Shown here piece by piece: positions 24,123 through 32,566 of a stretch of 64,000 bases of DNA. The notes beneath the pieces are model-generated. The model made no database searches and was not told the origin of the DNA. It worked only from the letters and a program-made list of their open reading frames with translations. Both the position numbers and the translations under genes were made by a program. Source of the DNA: CAJXMH01 sp040220135 (GTDB lineage Bacteria > Bacteroidota > Bacteroidia > Flavobacteriales_E > Vicingaceae); the NCBI GenBank assembly GCA_040220135.1, contig JAVJTT010000007.1, forward strand, positions 62,001 to 126,000. The letters run 5' to 3'. Position 1 is the stretch's first letter. Each line of letters begins with the position of its first letter.

Positions 24123-26726
24123 TTATTTAAACTTTGATTCTATATCTACGAATTGAAAGTCGAATTCAATGTATTGATCTCCTGCTTTACTATATGTAGA
24201 TATGAAATTTTTATATTCTTCAAGTATTTCATCTTTTTCTATTTCTAACTTTTTATCGATTAATTCAATTACTTCTTGCCAACTATTAAATAGTTTAACT
24301 ACAAAATCACTCAAAGAATATGAATTCTTTTTCCTTGGTTCTATGCCAATTAGACTAAAAATAAAGCTATCTATATGCTTTGAAGCAAACTTTTTGAATA
24401 TTTTATTTACTTCTTCAGATACTAATTCCTCACCAGCTGTTATATAAGAGTTTCTTCCAGTTTTCTTCCACTTAGTTCTTTTGCAACAATGGTATAACTT
24501 CCATACGAACATGTCAACCCTGTCTGCAGTATTAAGGTAACTTTGAAAATAGAATAGAACTTTGTAATTCCAGTAATCAGACAAAGGGAAATATTCATCA
24601 TTAGAATTATTTCTGCCATTATATTCTCGAATTATTTCAGCTTCAAACTCAAAAGGCGGTTCAGCTTCATCAAAAACCACTTTTATAAAGTCTATAAAGT
24701 CCTCTTCGCCACCCTTATAGTTGTAGTACTTCTTAACAATACGATTGTCGTAATTATCGATTTTTTCAAGAAGTTTTCCCTTATCAAAGTCTACAGTTCT
24801 GAAAGGCCATTCAGGTGTGTCCTTCATTTTTTGATTTGCGAGAAAGAAAATTGATTTAATCACTTTTTCAAACTCAGCTTTGTTCTCATAGTTATCAAAC
24901 TTCTCATACCTGTCTCTGACCTCAAGATAAAGTCCATTTTCAATCCACAGTTGAATTTGTTCCTCCAAGTTTTCTTTATCCGATTTAATAGCATTTAAAA
25001 AGTCAACTTCGGATAAAGCGCCATCTAAAAGCCCATAACTGAAATACAAACGAAACCTTTTCGGATTCCTAATTGATAAGTGTGAAGATTCTCCGACATA
25101 AAATCTTTCAACAAAAATTCCTTTAAGAAATCCTTCTATTTTCTCAATATCTTCGGTCTTTAAGAAAAGTGATTTTTTATTCTTTTGCAGGTAAGTCGCT
25201 AAAACAGTGTTTAAAGAAGTTTCTTCATCTTGAACTTTAATTGAATAAGGTTTATTTTTCTTCGAATTATTTTTCTTCAATACGTACGGGTGATAATGCC
25301 TTATTTTATTTTGAGAAGACTCCATAAATTTGTTCCTTCTGGAGTGGAGTAATTCGTAAACAAAAGGATACTTCAACCGTAATATCTCAATTCGAAGAAA
25401 GTCGGGAAAATGTACTTCGCCAAGAAGCTTATACATATTTAGAGTTAAGGCATTTGCCAACCTTGTTACATCACGTGGAGTTGTTAGCCACTCTTGAAGG
25501 TATGTTGCTTCACCAGTAGAAGGAGATGTTAGAATTGTTCTCTTAATTTCATCATGAATATCTGAAGGAAAGTGATCGCATAGCTTTTTGACTAATTCAT
25601 GACGGAGTTTATAGTTTTCAAAACTTGGTAGATTAACCTCAAGTTGGAATATTTTTTCTAAATATGAATTGATATTGAAATTATTTAGATCATTCAATGC
25701 ATTTAATACATAGTTTCTATCATAAGCAACCACGAAGAAGGTATTTCTAAAGTTTGCCGTATTTCTAATTAGTTTGACTACTTCTTGTATTTCTTTTTTG
25801 TTTAAACGATCTACATCATCAATAAATGCGATTATTTTTTTTCCTATCTCTTTTAGTGAGCTATCAATTTCATTTTGAAGATTTACTAGTGAGCTATCTT
25901 TTTTAAATAGGTTTAAAATGATTCCGATCGAAGAATTTGAACCACTGTTAAGTTCTAGTAATTGAGAGGAGTATTTGGAAAAAGTTTGAGGCAATGAGTC
26001 GTGGTAAGGTGTGATTTCTTCCACCATTAAATTAAAGAAATCTGTAACAATAGCATTTGAATCTTGACTATTCCAAGCGTTAAAATTTACTTCAATGACA
26101 TTTTTATCTAAACGTGTATTTCGTTTTATTAAATCGATAAATGAGGTTTTTCCTATTCCCCACTTTCCATTTATGCCTATTGCAAATGCATTATTAAAAC
26201 TGCTATTTAAAATTTTATCGGAGACTAATTCAGCATATTTGGAGTAACCTAGGATGTCCTCGTCATCGAATCCGATTGGTTGATCGTGAAACAATGCATT
26301 ATTATTTTCCTCCGGTTTCCTTTTTGTGAACATTAGAACAATTTGACCAATCGAAATTGAAATCAGAAAGTCTAAATACTTTATAGAAGTTATTGATGAT
26401 AGAGGAGCTAAAGTCCAAATTTGATGAAACTCTCTGTAGACTAAGTAAGTTGTTGTTGCAAAGAGAGATATGAGTAAATATTTAATTGAAGCAGCATAAC
26501 CAATTCTGATTTTTTGTACAATCCAAAATATCCCGAATAAATGGAAAGCTAAAAAAACCAAATCATTAACCCACCAAGATCTTGGGTACTTAAATAAGGT
26601 ATCTACAATGTAATTATCTACGAATATTTCAAATGGTTTGTGGAAGAAAAGCAACAGTGAAGCTATAACGAAAAGTGTTATTGAATAGCTTTTTACTTGA
26701 TTTAGGTTGTGATTGTTTTTTCTCAT
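24123..26726 (-). CDS. KAP family membrane-anchored P-loop NTPase
   Basis: 867 residues. About four membrane helices come first (roughly 12-29, 54-70, 82-97, 117-133). The KAP NTPase domain follows, with Walker A GKWGIGKTS (187-195), a FNAWNSQDSNAI segment and Walker B IIAFIDDVDRLN (298-309). FFVVAYDRNYVLNAL then follows as in other KAP proteins. The C-terminal 450 residues are charged, contain no recognised domain and may sense a ligand or partner. KAP proteins include eukaryotic Kidins220 and many bacterial accessory genes, some in defence islands. The gene is much more AT-rich than flanking priA, suggesting acquisition. It lies 14 bases downstream of the DinB-fold gene. Confidence 0.85.
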   Translation of the reverse strand: MRKNNHNLNQVKSYSITLFVIASLLLFFHKPFEIFVDNYIVDTLFKYPRSWWVNDLVFLAFHLFGIFWIVQKIRIGYAASIKYLLISLFATTTYLVYREFHQIWTLAPLSSITSIKYLDFLISISIGQIVLMFTKRKPEENNNALFHDQPIGFDDEDILGYSKYAELVSDKILNSSFNNAFAIGINGKWGIGKTSFIDLIKRNTRLDKNVIEVNFNAWNSQDSNAIVTDFFNLMVEEITPYHDSLPQTFSKYSSQLLELNSGSNSSIGIILNLFKKDSSLVNLQNEIDSSLKEIGKKIIAFIDDVDRLNKKEIQEVVKLIRNTANFRNTFFVVAYDRNYVLNALNDLNNFNINSYLEKIFQLEVNLPSFENYKLRHELVKKLCDHFPSDIHDEIKRTILTSPSTGEATYLQEWLTTPRDVTRLANALTLNMYKLLGEVHFPDFLRIEILRLKYPFVYELLHSRRNKFMESSQNKIRHYHPYVLKKNNSKKNKPYSIKVQDEETSLNTVLATYLQKNKKSLFLKTEDIEKIEGFLKGIFVERFYVGESSHLSIRNPKRFRLYFSYGLLDGALSEVDFLNAIKSDKENLEEQIQLWIENGLYLEVRDRYEKFDNYENKAEFEKVIKSIFFLANQKMKDTPEWPFRTVDFDKGKLLEKIDNYDNRIVKKYYNYKGGEEDFIDFIKVVFDEAEPPFEFEAEIIREYNGRNNSNDEYFPLSDYWNYKVLFYFQSYLNTADRVDMFVWKLYHCCKRTKWKKTGRNSYITAGEELVSEEVNKIFKKFASKHIDSFIFSLIGIEPRKKNSYSLSDFVVKLFNSWQEVIELIDKKLEIEKDEILEEYKNFISTYSKAGDQYIEFDFQFVDIESKFK

Positions 26727-26740
26727 TTCTAGATTTTAAA

Positions 26741-27193
26741 TTAATGATTTAAAACCAACCTCCGATGATAATTAATCTGTCCCAAATGGTAATTTAAATG
26801 GCCGGAAAGGTGGATAAGCATGGTTGCATAAGTATAGGGAACTCCAAATACTTGAATGGGGTATTCCTTTTCCAAAAGTTCAGGGGACATTTCTTGTAGA
26901 GTTTTGCTTACCACTTCTTTGGTTGCTGCAATTTGGCTTACCATTTCAACTCTGGGGACATTTCTGCTGCTAAATTCTAACTCTCTTTCTCTTTGGTAGT
27001 CGCTTTTTCCAATCACATGGCCTACAAAATGCTTGAGGTTGCCAACTAAGTGCAAGGCCAAATTGCCGGGGGAGTTTTTTATCTCGCCTTTTAAGAGCCA
27101 GAGATCTTCCTCTTTCTCGTAGGCTTTTATTTCTGCAGCTAAGCGCTCTAAGTCGCGCTTAAAAAGAAAGTGTAAGGATTCAACTGTGCTCAT
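26741..27193 (-). CDS. DinB superfamily (DUF1572-like) protein
   Basis: 150 residues forming the four-helix DinB/YfiT fold. The metal-binding histidine triad is visible as H48 (LALHLVGNLKHFVGH), H132 and H136 (LIHLSGHLNYHLGQINYHR). Members include thiol S-transferases and many uncharacterised enzymes; this is not the DinB DNA polymerase IV. It stands just upstream of the KAP gene on the same strand, but base composition differs, so any functional link is only positional. A TATCTTTA box lies 8 bases before the ATG. Confidence 0.82.
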   Translation of the reverse strand: MSTVESLHFLFKRDLERLAAEIKAYEKEEDLWLLKGEIKNSPGNLALHLVGNLKHFVGHVIGKSDYQRERELEFSSRNVPRVEMVSQIAATKEVVSKTLQEMSPELLEKEYPIQVFGVPYTYATMLIHLSGHLNYHLGQINYHRRLVLNH

Positions 27194-27229
27194 CTTTTGG
27201 ATAAAGATAAAGAAGTTGCTTTTTGCTGT

Positions 27230-29305
27230 TTAATGGATGACCAGCTTTTTTCTGATCAAACTTCCATTTTTCAATTGAATTTGCAAGAAATAAATCCCCT
27301 CTGCTTCATCGAGCTTAAACTGTTTCTGGGCGTTAAGGGTAAATTGGTGAATTAGCTTTCCACTAAGGTTGTATATCGAACAAGCTACCGAAGTTTGGTT
27401 TTCCAAGCCATTTAGAAAGAAGGTTCCTCGGCTGGGATTGGGGTACAGACTTATTTTTTGAGTGTTGTAACCTTCATTTAGCCCCACGCTTAAAATTTGA
27501 TGACAAGATGATGTGTCTTTACAGCTTGTCTGCGTAACCTCAACGGCGTAGCTGCCATTTTGAGTAGGAACAAAAATGGCTGAAGTAGCTCCTTGGATTG
27601 GGCTGTAGTTGTTGTTGCAATCGAGCCATTGGTAGCTTGCTGTTTGATTCGCATTAGCTTGTAGTGAATTACCTTGATTGCCTGTCGTAACCGCTGTACT
27701 AAGTTGGTTAAGTTGAAGGTTAATAGTTAAGAGACTATCGCATCCACTTTGGTTGATAATTGTGTCGAGGTAAGTGCCGGGCGCATTGAAAAATTTTCCT
27801 CCGGGCGAAATGTAATACTGACAACCAAAAGCGTTAATACTATCACGACTATGCTGACAAATGGAGATTTTTTGAAGAAAGGCATCCATGCTTCCATTCG
27901 AATTAAGTGTGGCTGTTGCACTGCTAGGGTCAAAATCAACGGAAAGGTTAAAATCCCCACTCACATACAATTTATTTTGATTGCTTACCAAGAGGCCCCG
28001 CGCATTGTCGTAAGCCGTATTTCCTATAGAAAAGGAATTTAGGTATTGACCGGCCGAATCGAGGCCCCATAGAAAAATGTCGGCGTTTCCACGGTAGGCT
28101 AGGATGGCGGTTTTATTGGAGTCTGGGTTCGCATCAAAGCTGCTAAAAGTGTAACCTACGGCATAAACATTTCCTAAAGGGTCAGTGGTTAGTCGGTTTA
28201 TGTTTTGTGTATTGCTGCCGCCCACTGCTTTGTTCCACAAGAGGTTCCCATTTTGATCAAATTTGCTAATGTAAATATCACGATAGGTATTGGTTGAGGT
28301 TTGTTCGAATAGCGCTGAGCTTGGGTCAAAATCAACCACTCCTCTGTAACTACCACCTACATAAATATTTGAATGAGGGTCTACTGCAAGCGAGGTTGAA
28401 ATGTCTTCTGAACTTCCTCCCCAAGACTTAGCCCATAGGTAATTCCCATTAGGGTCATAGGAGGCGAGAAAAGAATCTTCATTTCCATTGGAGTTTAAGT
28501 TAAAAGTAGCACTGCTAGGGTCAAAATCAACCGTTCCAAAAAAACTTCCACAGACAATTAGATTGCCATTTTGTAATTTATTTATTGAATATAAACTGGC
28601 ATAATCAGTGCTGTTATTTGAAGTAAGAAATGCATTGTTCCAAAGCAGGTTGCCGTTAGCATCAAAAGCACTCAAAAAGAAGTTTTCAGAATTTGAACCG
28701 TTAGCTACTTGGCTCGAACTTCCCGGATCGAAGTCAACCGTACCGCTAAATTTACCTCCCAGCAGAATGAGGTTATTTGAGTAAGCATGCAAAGAATAAC
28801 CTAGATCTCGATCATTTCCGCCGAAGCTATGGGCCCAAACTAAATTTCCATTCGGGTCTAGTTTAAGGAGAAATACATCTTGAATGCCATTCGAGGTTTT
28901 TGAAAGGGAGTTGGGACCCGGATCAAAATCAACGGTTCCCGTAAATTCTCCGGTAACAAAAATGTCACCTTGTGAGTTCAGGTCGATAGAAACTACTCTA
29001 ACATCACCGTTTCCGGTAAAGGCTACGGCCCATTTAAGTTGGCCTGCATCAGAAAATCGACAAACATAAGAACCGGTTCCATTTGGAGAAGTCAAATTGA
29101 AAACATTTGAAGAGGGATCAAAGTCAACGGTTTGTTCAAATCGGCCACAAAAGTAAAGGTCATCTCCTGAGTCGCTTACAACATCATAGCAGCGATCAAT
29201 ACCAGTGCTGCCAAAAGTCTTGGTCCATTCATGAACAAGGGTGTTTGTTTGACCAAATAATGAAAAACAGAAAAGGACAGAAAGGAAACTGATTGTGGCT
29301 TTCAT
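27230..29305 (-). CDS. Beta-propeller (SBBP-like) surface protein with T9SS sorting domain
   Basis: 691 residues: signal peptide (to about residue 19, LFGQ), then about nine repeats of 45-60 residues built around GTVDFDPSS...FNLNSNGNEDSFLASYDPNGNYLWAK..GGS.ED, which fold as propeller blades. A 100-residue segment of unknown function (DSINAFGCQYYISPGG to YQWLDCNNNYSPI) follows, and a T9SS type A sorting domain ends it (about 615-691, SLYPNPSRGTFFLNG). It is probably secreted and attached to or released from the outer surface. It is a close paralogue of the next gene, 19 bases away. Confidence 0.85.
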   Translation of the reverse strand: MKATISFLSVLFCFSLFGQTNTLVHEWTKTFGSTGIDRCYDVVSDSGDDLYFCGRFEQTVDFDPSSNVFNLTSPNGTGSYVCRFSDAGQLKWAVAFTGNGDVRVVSIDLNSQGDIFVTGEFTGTVDFDPGPNSLSKTSNGIQDVFLLKLDPNGNLVWAHSFGGNDRDLGYSLHAYSNNLILLGGKFSGTVDFDPGSSSQVANGSNSENFFLSAFDANGNLLWNNAFLTSNNSTDYASLYSINKLQNGNLIVCGSFFGTVDFDPSSATFNLNSNGNEDSFLASYDPNGNYLWAKSWGGSSEDISTSLAVDPHSNIYVGGSYRGVVDFDPSSALFEQTSTNTYRDIYISKFDQNGNLLWNKAVGGSNTQNINRLTTDPLGNVYAVGYTFSSFDANPDSNKTAILAYRGNADIFLWGLDSAGQYLNSFSIGNTAYDNARGLLVSNQNKLYVSGDFNLSVDFDPSSATATLNSNGSMDAFLQKISICQHSRDSINAFGCQYYISPGGKFFNAPGTYLDTIINQSGCDSLLTINLQLNQLSTAVTTGNQGNSLQANANQTASYQWLDCNNNYSPIQGATSAIFVPTQNGSYAVEVTQTSCKDTSSCHQILSVGLNEGYNTQKISLYPNPSRGTFFLNGLENQTSVACSIYNLSGKLIHQFTLNAQKQFKLDEAEGIYFLQIQLKNGSLIRKKLVIH
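27450..27634. repeat. Near-identical segment shared with 29549-29732 (copy 1)
   Basis: The 92 bases 27543-27634 match 29641-29732 at all but two positions. Similarity continues less perfectly to about 27450, while surrounding sequence of the two paralogous genes is far more diverged. It encodes the YQWLDCNNNYSPIQGATSA segment. Confidence 0.85.
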
Positions 29306-29324
29306 AATAAATAGGTATTACTGA

Positions 29325-31397
29325 TTATAGATTTTTTATAATTTTTTTTCTGATTGTTTGGCCGTTACCAAGGTCGATAATCAAAAAGTAAATGCTGTCA
29401 GAACCATCAATTTCAAAAGACTGATTTTGGCTAGCTTGTTGGCTGCTTAACAATTGACCATTACTCCGGTATACTGATACTCGGGCTTGTGGGTATTTTT
29501 GAATCCCATCTAAGAAAAATTGACCTTGATTTGGATTAGGGTAAACACTTATTTTTTGAGTGTTGTAATCTTCATTTAGCCCCACACTTAAAATTTGCTG
29601 ACAAGTTGAAGTGTCCATGCAAGTCCCTTGAGAAACTTCCACGGCGTAGCTTCCATTTTGAGTAGGAACAAAAATGGCTGAAGTAGCTCCTTGAATTGGG
29701 CTGTAGTTGTTGTTGCAATCGAGCCATTGGTAAGATACATTTTGGACAGCAGCAACAAACAAAGAAGAGTCAGTTCTGCTAATGGAAGTACCCAATTGAT
29801 TTAAACTTAAATTAATGGTAATGATGCTGTCGCAGCCTGCGGCATTCGGAATGGTGTCTTTGTATAGGCCTGAAGCGTTATAGAGCTTGCCACTGGGAGA
29901 GACAAAAAATTGACAACCAAAAGCATCTACGCTGTCTCTACTTTCAAAGCAAAAGTTTACACTTTGAATAAAAAAGTCTTGTGCTCCATTTGAACTGACG
30001 GTAGCGTTTCCGCCTGTAGGGTTGAAATTTACCGTATTTCTAAAGTTGCCCCCTATGAGCACTTCATTTGGTCCTCTGGTATCTATGGCGATAGAAATGT
30101 CGTCGCTAGTCCCTCCATTAAAAGTAGCTTGATTAAAAGTGCCACTGCTGTCATAGCTCAAAATAAAAAAGTCGCCGGCTCCTTGATTGTTAATCATAGT
30201 AGGGTTTGGTGCAGCAGGTGTAGCGTCGAAGGAAGAATAGAAATAACCGGTAGCATAAACATTACTGTTTGCATCAGTACAAATGTCTAAGGCCGCTTCT
30301 GCACTAAGTGCTCCACCGGTTCTGACCCATCTAAAGTTCAAGTTTGCATCCAAACTAGAAACGTAAATGTCGCGGCTTCCATTACTACCCTGTCGATTGT
30401 TTGTGTTCCCCGGATCAAAATAAGCATTGGAGTAAAAGTATCCGCTGAGGTAAATGTTGTTGTTTTCATCGGTAGCGGCTCCACTTACTACAGATTCAGA
30501 AGTACCTCCCCATTTTACTGCCTGATTAAAATTGCCGAATTGATCATAACTTGCTAAATAGCAGTCCATTCCAGCTGAGGCTGTCAAATTAAATGGAAAG
30601 GTTCCCGAATTATCAAAAGTGACGGTGCCACCGAAGGCACCGCCTACTAAGATGTTTCCATTCTTGCTAACCGCTAAGGCAGAGGCTCTGTATGCTCCTT
30701 GACTGTTGGTTTGGGTGAGGTATGTTTTGTACCAGCTTAAGTTTCCGTTCACATCAAAAGCGCTGATGAATGAATTCCGAGGTTTATTAGAATTGACCAT
30801 GGAGGTGTTGTTACCATTTGGGTCAAAATCAACCGAATTGGCAAAACGGCCACAAGTCACCACAGTTCCGTTGGGGTGAAACTCCATGTCAAGAATTACA
30901 TCTTCACCCGATCCCCCGAATGATTTCGCCCATATAAAATTGCCGTTGGCATCAAGTTTAAGCAAAAATGCATCGCTAGAGCCATTAGAATGCAAGATGA
31001 AGCTCGAAGTTGGGCTTGGATCAAAATCAAGGGAGTCTTCAAACCATCCTCCAACATAAATATTGCCATTAGCATCAATGCTAAGGGCGCGCCCAAAGTC
31101 CTCTTGCCCACCGCCAACGGTATATACCCAATTCAAAACATTGGCTGCCGAATAGCTGCAAACAAAAATATCATCGCTGCCGTTAGAGCTTCGGTTTACT
31201 TGACTGTTAGAAGGATCAAAGTCTACCGTTTGGCGAAATGAACCGGTGCTAATCACATCTTGGTTAGGACTTACTTTTAAGTCCATTACTCGGTCTTTTT
31301 GTCCGGCACCTCCGGTTATGGCGTGATTAAAGGATTGGGAAAAGGAAACAACACAGAAAAAGCTGGCTAAGCAAAATAAAACCAATTTCATAATCAT
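29325..31397 (-). CDS. Beta-propeller (SBBP-like) surface protein with T9SS sorting domain, paralogue
   Basis: 690 residues with the same architecture as the preceding gene: signal peptide (to about FSQ, residue 21), about nine DFDPS-containing blades, an aspartate- and cysteine-containing linker, and the C-terminal sorting domain SVYPNPNQGQFFLDG. The two are diverged over the blades but nearly identical in one 92-base stretch. Mature parts contain many SNGS.D.F blades typical of Bacteroidota SBBP proteins; ligand or substrate is unknown. It is the upstream gene of the pair, and both were probably made by tandem duplication. Confidence 0.85.
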   Translation of the reverse strand: MIMKLVLFCLASFFCVVSFSQSFNHAITGGAGQKDRVMDLKVSPNQDVISTGSFRQTVDFDPSNSQVNRSSNGSDDIFVCSYSAANVLNWVYTVGGGQEDFGRALSIDANGNIYVGGWFEDSLDFDPSPTSSFILHSNGSSDAFLLKLDANGNFIWAKSFGGSGEDVILDMEFHPNGTVVTCGRFANSVDFDPNGNNTSMVNSNKPRNSFISAFDVNGNLSWYKTYLTQTNSQGAYRASALAVSKNGNILVGGAFGGTVTFDNSGTFPFNLTASAGMDCYLASYDQFGNFNQAVKWGGTSESVVSGAATDENNNIYLSGYFYSNAYFDPGNTNNRQGSNGSRDIYVSSLDANLNFRWVRTGGALSAEAALDICTDANSNVYATGYFYSSFDATPAAPNPTMINNQGAGDFFILSYDSSGTFNQATFNGGTSDDISIAIDTRGPNEVLIGGNFRNTVNFNPTGGNATVSSNGAQDFFIQSVNFCFESRDSVDAFGCQFFVSPSGKLYNASGLYKDTIPNAAGCDSIITINLSLNQLGTSISRTDSSLFVAAVQNVSYQWLDCNNNYSPIQGATSAIFVPTQNGSYAVEVSQGTCMDTSTCQQILSVGLNEDYNTQKISVYPNPNQGQFFLDGIQKYPQARVSVYRSNGQLLSSQQASQNQSFEIDGSDSIYFLIIDLGNGQTIRKKIIKNL
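29549..29732. repeat. Near-identical segment shared with 27450-27634 (copy 2)
   Basis: Second copy of the segment described above. Two mismatches occur in the core 92 bases (29641-29732). Confidence 0.85.
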
Positions 31398-31481
31398 GCA
31401 TTTTATGCAAAATACAAAAAATGAGAGGGTTATTTAGTTGAAATTGATAAACTCCTTCTTTTAAGGTATTAACCTAAGGGA

Positions 31482-32237
31482 TTATGCAATAAAGTCTAAA
31501 AAAGTATTCAGTGCTTTTTTCATCTTTTCATCAAATTCATATTGAATGTGTTTTTCCAAATAAGTGATTTGTTCTTCGACAGACGGGAAGGGAAGGGAAA
31601 GATGTTGAATGGCTTCTCTTTTATGCGACAAGCCATAAGCCAAAACCTGATTAAATTGCTGAATAAACTCTTGGTTTAGCTTTTTGTTGCTCACCCAGGC
31701 GGCGAAAACAAATGGCAAGTTCTGCCATGCTTGCCAAGCTTCGGCTAAATCGTATCGATGCTTGAAGCGTGGACTTAGATCAAAAGTGCGATCGCCAATG
31801 ATAACACCTGCTGTAGACCCTTTGATGTTCTCAATGTAGCCTTCTTCAGCTGTCAGGAATTTAACCTCTTTTTTCCAAAAATGCTTTAGCAGCAACTGGC
31901 AAAGCTGAACAGATGTTCGAGAGTGAAAATCGAGGTATACTTCTTCGATTTCTTCGATTGGTTTTTCGCTGACTAATAAGACGGAATGCACAGCGCCTTC
32001 TGCACCAATGCAATAATCACTTATTATCTGTGCCTTTTTAATTTTGGGAATAACCGCCACAGGAACTAGGCCAAGGTCAACTTCTCCGGTTATTAATTTT
32101 CGAGCACATTCAGAAGGGATATCGCGACTGAGTTCTATTTGGTTTAAGAAATCAGAATGTTGCTCCATGCCATAGGCAAAGGGCAGAGTGTTGAGGTAAG
32201 AGACGGCGGAAATTCTAATTTTCTTCAAAGCATTCAT
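31482..32237 (-). CDS. mqnA: Chorismate dehydratase, first enzyme of the futalosine pathway
   Basis: 251 residues. It converts chorismate to 3-enolpyruvylbenzoate for menaquinone synthesis. Family motifs: KIRISAVSYLNTLPFAYG at the N-terminus, ELSRDIPSECARKLITGEVDLGLVPVAVIP, DFHSRTSVQL, IIGDRTF and LPFVFAAWVS. The frame stays open to 32366, but the ATG at 32237 begins the conserved protein, and a TAnnTTTG box lies just upstream inside the longer frame. It is separated from mqnB and mqnD, which are at 58-60 kb. Confidence 0.92.
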   Translation of the reverse strand: MNALKKIRISAVSYLNTLPFAYGMEQHSDFLNQIELSRDIPSECARKLITGEVDLGLVPVAVIPKIKKAQIISDYCIGAEGAVHSVLLVSEKPIEEIEEVYLDFHSRTSVQLCQLLLKHFWKKEVKFLTAEEGYIENIKGSTAGVIIGDRTFDLSPRFKHRYDLAEAWQAWQNLPFVFAAWVSNKKLNQEFIQQFNQVLAYGLSHKREAIQHLSLPFPSVEEQITYLEKHIQYEFDEKMKKALNTFLDFIA

Positions 32238-32243
32238 GCGTCG

Positions 32244-32251
32244 CAAAAATA
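32244..32251 (-). promoter_or_regulatory. -7 element for mqnA
   Basis: Minus strand TATTTTTG, an exact TAnnTTTG match, ending 6 bases before the mqnA ATG. It implies a leader of only a few bases and excludes the longer ORF start at 32366. Confidence 0.55.
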
Positions 32252-32303
32252 AGCAGGTATGTCTTCTCCTAATTCTTATATTAATTTCTTTTCTTTCTCC
32301 TTG

Positions 32304-32333
32304 ATACTTCGACAAAAGCTCAGTAGAACTGAG
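32304..32333. repeat. Interspersed palindromic repeat, CTTCGAC-n-GCTCAG type
   Basis: CTTCGACAAAAGCTCAG followed by the second half of a perfect hairpin CTCAGT AGA ACTGAG. It shares the halves CTTCGAC and GCTCAG with the element inside the nuclease gene at 35050-35083. Repeats with these halves are frequent in Bacteroidota genomes. Confidence 0.55.
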
Positions 32334-32516
32334 AAAGAGACAAACCCACCTACCTTCTATGGGCAAGTACTTGGGCGGCAGGGAATCAAAAAAGAATGAA
32401 GCCTCAGCCCCAATTGCTTTTGCCGGCCCGCCATTCTTTTAGGCTGCCCCAATTTTCAAAGCAAAGCTTTGATTAGTTTTAATCTGCGGTTTTTAAGTTG
32501 AGATTAGTAATTAACA

Positions 32517-32536
32517 CCTGCCCGCAGCAGGCGGGG
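32517..32536. repeat. GC-rich palindromic element
   Basis: CCTGCCCGCAGCAGGCGGGG in an AT-rich surround. It can fold two ways: CCTGC with GCAGG, or CCCGC with GCGGG. It is flanked by similar AT-rich words (AGTAATTAAC and TTATTAATTGGTAATTGAC). Confidence 0.55.
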
Positions 32537-32566
32537 ATTATTAATTGGTAATTGACAGATTCATAA

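Larger units (their letters stand above)
32238..32566. other. Non-coding stretch with several small palindromic repeats
   Basis: 329 bases between mqnA and the EI24-like gene. It holds a CTTCGACAAAAGCTCAG element with a CTCAGT-AGA-ACTGAG hairpin (32304-32333) and an AAAAGAATG...CATTCTTTT inverted repeat (about 32390-32440). It also holds CAAAGCTTTG and a GC-rich element at 32517-32536. Composition and order look like a sink for interspersed repeats rather than a gene. No ORF with coding character was seen. Confidence 0.6.

Noticed and set aside
26741..27193. DinB-fold gene taken as DNA polymerase IV
   Set aside because: It is the unrelated four-helix DinB/YfiT metal-binding fold; no polymerase motifs are present.
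27230..31397. DFDPS repeats taken as an intergenic repeat array
   Set aside because: They are codon-phased blades of two long intact reading frames.
32238..32366. 43-codon N-terminal extension of mqnA
   Set aside because: Conserved MqnA sequence starts at 32237, and a promoter box and a repeat element lie inside the extension.
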